Of a stretch of DNA of 64,000 bases, positions 59,874 to 64,000 are shown in pieces. This stretch comes from UBA1014 sp964344035. GTDB taxonomy: Bacteria > SAR324 > NAC60-12. Position numbers and translations under genes: made by a program. Every line of letters begins with the position of its first letter. Positions within the stretch are counted from its first letter, which is position 1. The DNA lies in assembly GCA_964344035.1 (NCBI GenBank), contig CAYFLK010000005.1, forward strand, positions 1-64,000, given 5' to 3'. The notes beneath the pieces are model-generated. The model was not told the origin of the DNA. It searched no databases and was given only the letters and a program-made list of their open reading frames with translations.

Positions 59874-61289
59874 ATGTCCATTGACCATGATCCCAAGCAC
59901 AACCTGCTTTTTGCCCTGAAGAAAGAGGTCGGCCGTCACCTTTCGAAAGAGGTGCTGGGGGATTCGCTGAAGCGGATGGAGAGTGTTTTTGCAGAGTTGA
60001 AAAGCCTGTGCCGGGATGAAGAAGGGTGCGATTTAGCAATCCTGATGAAATGCTTCCGGACCGTCCACCACGGAGGAGCTCGGTTTTTCATGCCGCGGTC
60101 CCGCACAATGCTTCCGGTGAAAGAGATTCTGCGCCTGCTGCAACTCGGGTTCCGGCTCGGCAAAGTCGATGAACGCTTCGAAATCCGCATGTCCGGTCAG
60201 GAAAGGACCCCTTATTTTAATGGCCGGCCTTTGCCAAAGGATCAATGGGAGCAACCCTATCCCTGCGTGCTCAAGCATGAGGCGCTCAGCGTTTTACGCA
60301 AAGAAATGAAACAGGCTTGCGCTCAGATCGACGAAGTTCTTGCGGGAAACGAGTTGAAGTCCCAAAAGCAACTTCACAAATCGATCCGCCCGACGCTGGA
60401 GCAGCTTATGTTGGGCTTCCTGAATCCATCAAAATCTCGGCTTGCCCGGCCTCCCCCAATCCCACTGCATGTTTCAATGCTGCGCACGCACGATGGACAG
60501 GCTTTTGAAACGGCGCTTTCGGAAAGAGCAAAAGCTGTTTTACAGAAGCAATCCGAAGGCATTGCACCTTCTCTTTTCAACCCGGAAACCTGGCAAAATT
60601 ACCGGGACTTGCCAATCACATTGGTAATCCTGCTGGACATCAGCGCTTCCACCCAGGAACGGGAACTCTTTAAGGCGGCGCAGATTGGTTGTGCATCTCT
60701 GCTATCAACGCTGTGCGGAAAAATGAAAGCCGCCCAACTGCATGTCGTTGCTTACAGCGACAACCCGCAAACACCACTCACAGAACTGAGAGACTTTCTC
60801 CCACCATCCGGGACCACCAATTATGAATCTGCGTTTGCTTGCGCCCTTGAACTGATCCGTGAAGGAGGCGCCCCGGGAGTCGTCCTCAATATCACCGACG
60901 GACTTCCGGATAGCCTCGAGAAAGCGCGCAATGCCGGAGCATGGTTTCCCACCAAAAATATCGAATACGCGCAGGTCGTGTTTGGACATGCAGACAGGGT
61001 GGATGACCTGCTGCACTACCTGATGGCCCGTGAGGGCATCAGCGGGACCCCGCCAGAAGAAACCCGCTTCGGGGCGTATGTTTCCCATTTCACTTCCGTC
61101 GCCAGGGCCTGCCGGGGGAGTCAGCTGGTTCTGTGGATGATCAATGCCCTGCCGGAGGCAATGCTCTCGCTCACCGATATCAGCGTAGCGACCCAGATGC
61201 TCTTGCAGCACCCGGATCACCAGGGGTGGCTGAAAAATCTCGAAGACCAAGTGAAAACAGTGGAATACGAAAGCTGGGACCAAAAATAA
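59874..61289 (+). CDS. VWA-domain protein of unknown function
   Basis: A 471-residue soluble protein. A helical N-terminal part (about 1-230) resembles no family I can name. A von Willebrand A domain at about 245-430 keeps the metal-ion-dependent adhesion site: DISAS at 255-259, Thr in SGTTNYES, and Asp in ITDG. Proteins of this build often work with a MoxR-type AAA+ ATPase, as in NorD/CbbO or CobT systems, but no such gene is adjacent. It is convergent with the ABC exporter gene 35 bp away. Confidence 0.75.
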   Translation: MSIDHDPKHNLLFALKKEVGRHLSKEVLGDSLKRMESVFAELKSLCRDEEGCDLAILMKCFRTVHHGGARFFMPRSRTMLPVKEILRLLQLGFRLGKVDERFEIRMSGQERTPYFNGRPLPKDQWEQPYPCVLKHEALSVLRKEMKQACAQIDEVLAGNELKSQKQLHKSIRPTLEQLMLGFLNPSKSRLARPPPIPLHVSMLRTHDGQAFETALSERAKAVLQKQSEGIAPSLFNPETWQNYRDLPITLVILLDISASTQERELFKAAQIGCASLLSTLCGKMKAAQLHVVAYSDNPQTPLTELRDFLPPSGTTNYESAFACALELIREGGAPGVVLNITDGLPDSLEKARNAGAWFPTKNIEYAQVVFGHADRVDDLLHYLMAREGISGTPPEETRFGAYVSHFTSVARACRGSQLVLWMINALPEAMLSLTDISVATQMLLQHPDHQGWLKNLEDQVKTVEYESWDQK

Positions 61290-61324
61290 TTTCCCAATTC
61301 TATTTTGTAAAATGTTTCAGCATT

Positions 61325-63156
61325 TTATGATGCCGAAAGAACACCGGTTTCGGAGGACTGCCATTTCCAGGGTTGGGGAGAAATAGTTCGCCCAGTGCGA
61401 AACTGTAGACCGGCGAGATGGGAATAGAGTGATGAACTCTCCAACAGGTCGTTGTGGGTCCCGACGGCTACCAGACGCCCTTCGTCCATCACCGCTATTT
61501 GATCTGCATCCATCACAGTAGCAAGGCGGTGGGCAATGACAATAGTGGTGCGGTTTTTCATCAACTGCTCCAAAGCCTGCTGAACAACACGCTCACTTTC
61601 TGCGTCAAGGGCGCTTGTCGCTTCGTCCAGCAGCAGCAACGCGGGGTCTTTGAGAATCGCTCGCCCGAGTGCGATGCGCTGACGCTGTCCCCCGGACAGG
61701 CGCACACCCTGTTCACCAAGGAAACTGTCATAACCCGCAGGCAGTTGTTGGATGAATTCATCCGCATGCGCTGAAACCGCGGCACGCCTGATTTCCGTTT
61801 CGGAAGCATCCGGACGTCCGTAACGCAGGTTTTCCCAGACATTGGCACTGAAGAGGATCGGCTGCTGGGGAACGAGGGCAATATGCCGGCGCAAATCGGT
61901 GAGTTTCAAACTGCGCAGGTCACGTCCCTCGAGGAGGATGTTCCCGGATTGTGGGTCGTAAAAGCGCAGCAGCAAGTCCAGCAGGGTTGATTTCCCGGCG
62001 CCGGAGGGACCGACCAGGGCTAGAGTCATTCCGGGATCAACCCGCAGGGTCAATCCATCGACCGCGGGCTGGTCCGGACGCGAGGGATAGCAGAATTTCA
62101 GGTTTTCGATGCTCACTTCTCCCTTCACCGTTTGCGGTAGCACGACAGGTTTTTGCGGATCCCTGATTTCAGATTCGGCGTCCAGCAGTTCAAGGAGACG
62201 TTCTGTCGCGCCCGCCGCGCGCTGCAGGTCTCCAAAGACTTCACTGATGAAACCGACAGAACTGGCGACGATGAAGGAGTAGAAGACAAATGCCGCGANN
62301 NNNNNNNNGTAATTCGTCCAGCCATCACGTCAAGACCACCGACCCACAGCATCCCGCAGATCGCGCCGAGCACCAGCAAGATCACCACCGACATCATAAA
62401 GGCCCGCTGCAGGATCCTTCTGATTCCAGTACGAAACGCATCTTCCGCGTGTTCGGCAAAGGCATCGGAATCGGCCTGCTGGCGGTTGTACCCCTGCACA
62501 ACCTTGATGTGCAGCAGCGCCTCCCCGACAAATGCGCCTACAGATGCGACGCGATCCTGGCTGCTGCGGGACAGCTTCCGCACTCTGCGTCCAAAAATGA
62601 TGATGGGAATGATCACAAGCGGAACGGACACCAGCACAATGGCTGTCAACCTCGGGTTGGTCCAGAAAAGCCAGGCGATGCCGCCGAGGAACATCAACCC
62701 GTTGCGCAGCGCAATGGAAAGCGAGGAACCGATAACCGTCTGCAGCACGGTGGTGTCAGCGGTGATGCGCGCCTGAATTTCTCCACTCAGGTTTGTTTCA
62801 AAAAAAGCCGGGTGAAGATTTATCAGGTGTTTGAACACCGCCTTGCGCAAGTCTGCGCTGACACGCTCCCCGATCCAGGAGACGAAATAGAAACGGATGA
62901 ATGTGCCTCCCGCCATCAGCACCACCAGCAGCAGAAACAACTGCAGAGTTTCGGTCAGTCGGGCAGACGATCCGGTGGAAAAACCCTGGTCGATCAACAG
63001 CCGCAAACCCTGCCCCATCGAAAGCGTGACCGCCGCGGTAAAGACGAGCGCGATTCCGGCGGCGGTGATCCGTTTCCAATAAGGTATCAGAAACGCGACT
63101 ACCGGAAGCAGGCTGCGCAGGTTTTTGCTCTTTTCGCGGGAGGAGGGGTCAATCAT
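61325..63156 (-). CDS. MsbA-like ABC exporter (interrupted by N gap)
   Basis: A half-transporter with fused membrane and ATPase domains, of the MsbA/lipid A or multidrug exporter type. Residues about 1-320 hold six membrane helices. The nucleotide-binding domain has Walker A (GPSGAGKST), signature LSGGQRQRIALGRA, Walker B LLLLDEATSALD and VIAHRLAT. Ten N at 62299-62308 lie near the end of the membrane domain and shift the frame, so the gene appears as two pieces. Restoring one base (11 instead of 10) joins them into 610 residues with the expected T-x-G-x-L then AAFVFYSF. It is a real single gene, not a frameshift mutant. Confidence 0.9.
62299..62308. other. Assembly gap (10 N) inside the ABC exporter gene
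   Basis: Ten undetermined bases. The frames on the two sides do not match across 10, but match across 11 (or 8). Eleven also makes the whole gene an exact number of codons. Confidence 0.97.
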
Positions 63157-63207
63157 GGAGCATCAACTTCAGAAATTATTGATCCTAAAAAAAGATGTTC
63201 TTTCAAA

Positions 63208-63275
63208 TCCCCCATGCCACTTTTAATAAAAAGGGGATATGGAATCTTCCCACTTTGAAAAAGGAGGATAGAAGG
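63208..63275. repeat. C-rich palindromic repeat, copy C (degenerate)
   Basis: CCCCCATGCCACTTTTAATAAAAAGGGGAT, a short spacer and then CCCACTTTGAAAAAGGAGGAT. The alternating CCC-TTT and AAA-GGG blocks match those near 16172 and 37232. It lies between the ABC exporter and the toxin gene. Confidence 0.45.
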
Positions 63276-63338
63276 CGATTTGGTGTGTCGGATCATTGAA
63301 TATATTGTTGGTATTGATTGTTTGCCCAAAGCGCTTGT

Positions 63339-63683
63339 TCATTCTTTCAGAGCAAGGTGGATTTTGATGGCCACGTCAATCTGGCGCATCCAGCGGTCAG
63401 GCAATCTTCCAATGAAATCCCTTACCCTTGACTTGTCAACAGTCCGCATTTGATTTGCCTTGGCCTTGGAGTCCGACTGAAGCTTGGCCACCCCTTCAGG
63501 AATCAGCACCTCAAAGGGATAGGTTTTTTTGTGTTGAATCTTGCTGGTCAAAGGGATGATGGTTACCAGTCCTGAAAACTCGTTGCTAACGTCATTCGAA
63601 ACTATCACTGCCGGAAGGGTTTTCCTGATCTCATGGCCCTTGGCCGGATCAAGGTTTATCCAGAAGATATCACCCCTCCTCAA
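63339..63683 (-). CDS. MazF-family toxin (endoribonuclease)
   Basis: A 114-residue PemK/MazF-type mRNA interferase. Conserved parts are RRGDIFWINLDPAKGHEIRKTLPAVIVSND and VTIIPLTSKI. The region around QMRTVDKSRV, with its Asp and Arg, also fits. The best start is TTG at 63683, preceded by GGGAG six bases upstream and overlapping the antitoxin stop by 14 bases. The frame is open further upstream, but that part overlaps the antitoxin and is not toxin-like. It cleaves RNA when free of its antitoxin. Confidence 0.88.
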   Translation of the reverse strand: MRRGDIFWINLDPAKGHEIRKTLPAVIVSNDVSNEFSGLVTIIPLTSKIQHKKTYPFEVLIPEGVAKLQSDSKAKANQMRTVDKSRVRDFIGRLPDRWMRQIDVAIKIHLALKE

Positions 63684-63903
63684 GGCCGTCTCCCGTGGTC
63701 GAATTCCATTCCTCGCAGATCTCCTGATCCTCTTGCACTGCGGCAAGGTAGCCTTCCTTGAGTTCCTGATTGAGGCGCTCCTCCTGCTCCCGTTCCAACT
63801 TTTCCCGGATTGCCTCCGCAATAAAAGCTGACTTGTTGCCTACATTACGCAATGGCTGCTTTAATTCCTTTGGTACGGTGATGTTCAGTCGAATACTGTG
63901 CAT
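63670..63903 (-). CDS. MazE/ribbon-helix-helix antitoxin
   Basis: A 77-residue antitoxin. The N-terminal ribbon-helix-helix (SIRLNITVPKELKQPLRNVG, then NKSAFIAEAIREKLE) binds operator DNA. The acidic C-terminal tail (EDQEICEEWNSTTGDGLEEG) is of the type that wraps the toxin. It is the first gene of the pair and overlaps the toxin start, so synthesis is coupled. The operator is expected in the AT-rich sequence upstream of 63903. Confidence 0.87.
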   Translation of the reverse strand: MHSIRLNITVPKELKQPLRNVGNKSAFIAEAIREKLEREQEERLNQELKEGYLAAVQEDQEICEEWNSTTGDGLEEG

Positions 63904-64000
63904 GCTTCTCCTGATTATTGATCATGAAACTGTGTGTAATATTACGCATTAATTAACGCATAGAACAAACGCATTAACAAGTTGAATTCAGTGTTTATTT

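Overview
The window looks like chromosome of a Gram-negative, probably proteobacterial-grade bacterium. It carries signal peptidase I, YajC-SecD-SecF, HflK, an O-antigen ligase, lipoproteins and an outer-membrane barrel protein, the two-subunit glutamate synthase, a full-length ArgA and a YqgE protein. No rRNA gene marks the lineage, and I saw no tRNA by eye. A marine deep-branching group such as SAR324 is only a guess. Two runs of 10 N (8038-8047 and 62299-62308) show that this is a scaffolded draft assembly.

Layout. 0-9.8 kb: an AidB-like acyl-CoA dehydrogenase remnant, hflK without hflC, map with a SEC-C zinc motif, lepB, argA, yqgE, a DUF721/DciA-like gene, rsgA and an NtrC-type sigma-54 regulator. 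10.2-18.8 kb: a surface-polysaccharide locus with a flippase, a GT4 enzyme, a GumK-like/GT2 chimera, an O-antigen ligase and a GT39 transferase. 19.2-26.5 kb: acyl-CoA-binding protein, gatA, serS, a YtfJ-like protein, rnhA, acuI and trpB2. 26.6-32.4 kb: five tightly packed genes for an envelope cluster (small helical protein, outer-membrane barrel, two lipoproteins, and a metallophosphatase-like tetraheme cytochrome). 32.4-43.4 kb: tyrA, yajC-secD-secF, a protein with two CcmI-like domains, and gltBD.

43.8-52.4 kb holds the most interesting part, a sulfur-carrier operon. It encodes a MoaD/ThiS-like protein with a 15-residue tail after its Gly-Gly, a MoeB/ThiF-rhodanese protein, and a JAMM protease. 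The MoeB reading frame contains one in-frame TGA exactly where this family has its conserved cysteine. That TGA is followed at the right distance by a perfect stem-loop resembling a bacterial SECIS, so I read it as a selenoprotein with Sec188. Tag, a YccU-type CoA-binding protein and MetY follow. A 3.4-kb AT-richer block (VOC protein, metallo-beta-lactamase lipoprotein, GyrI-like protein, membrane protein) lies between yccU and metY. It contains one good attC-like site, which suggests integron-type gene cassettes. The sulfur carrier and MetY could together make homocysteine, as described for JAMM-processed carriers elsewhere; that is inference.

52.4-64 kb: a DUF898 membrane protein, an M48 protease, a DapA-family aldolase, an MFS transporter, two hotdog thioesterases, a MotA/ExbB-like protein, a CurA-type reductase, a VWA protein, an MsbA-like ABC exporter interrupted by the second N run, and a MazEF-type toxin-antitoxin pair. 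Degenerate C-rich palindromes of one family lie in three intergenic regions (16.2, 37.2 and 63.2 kb).
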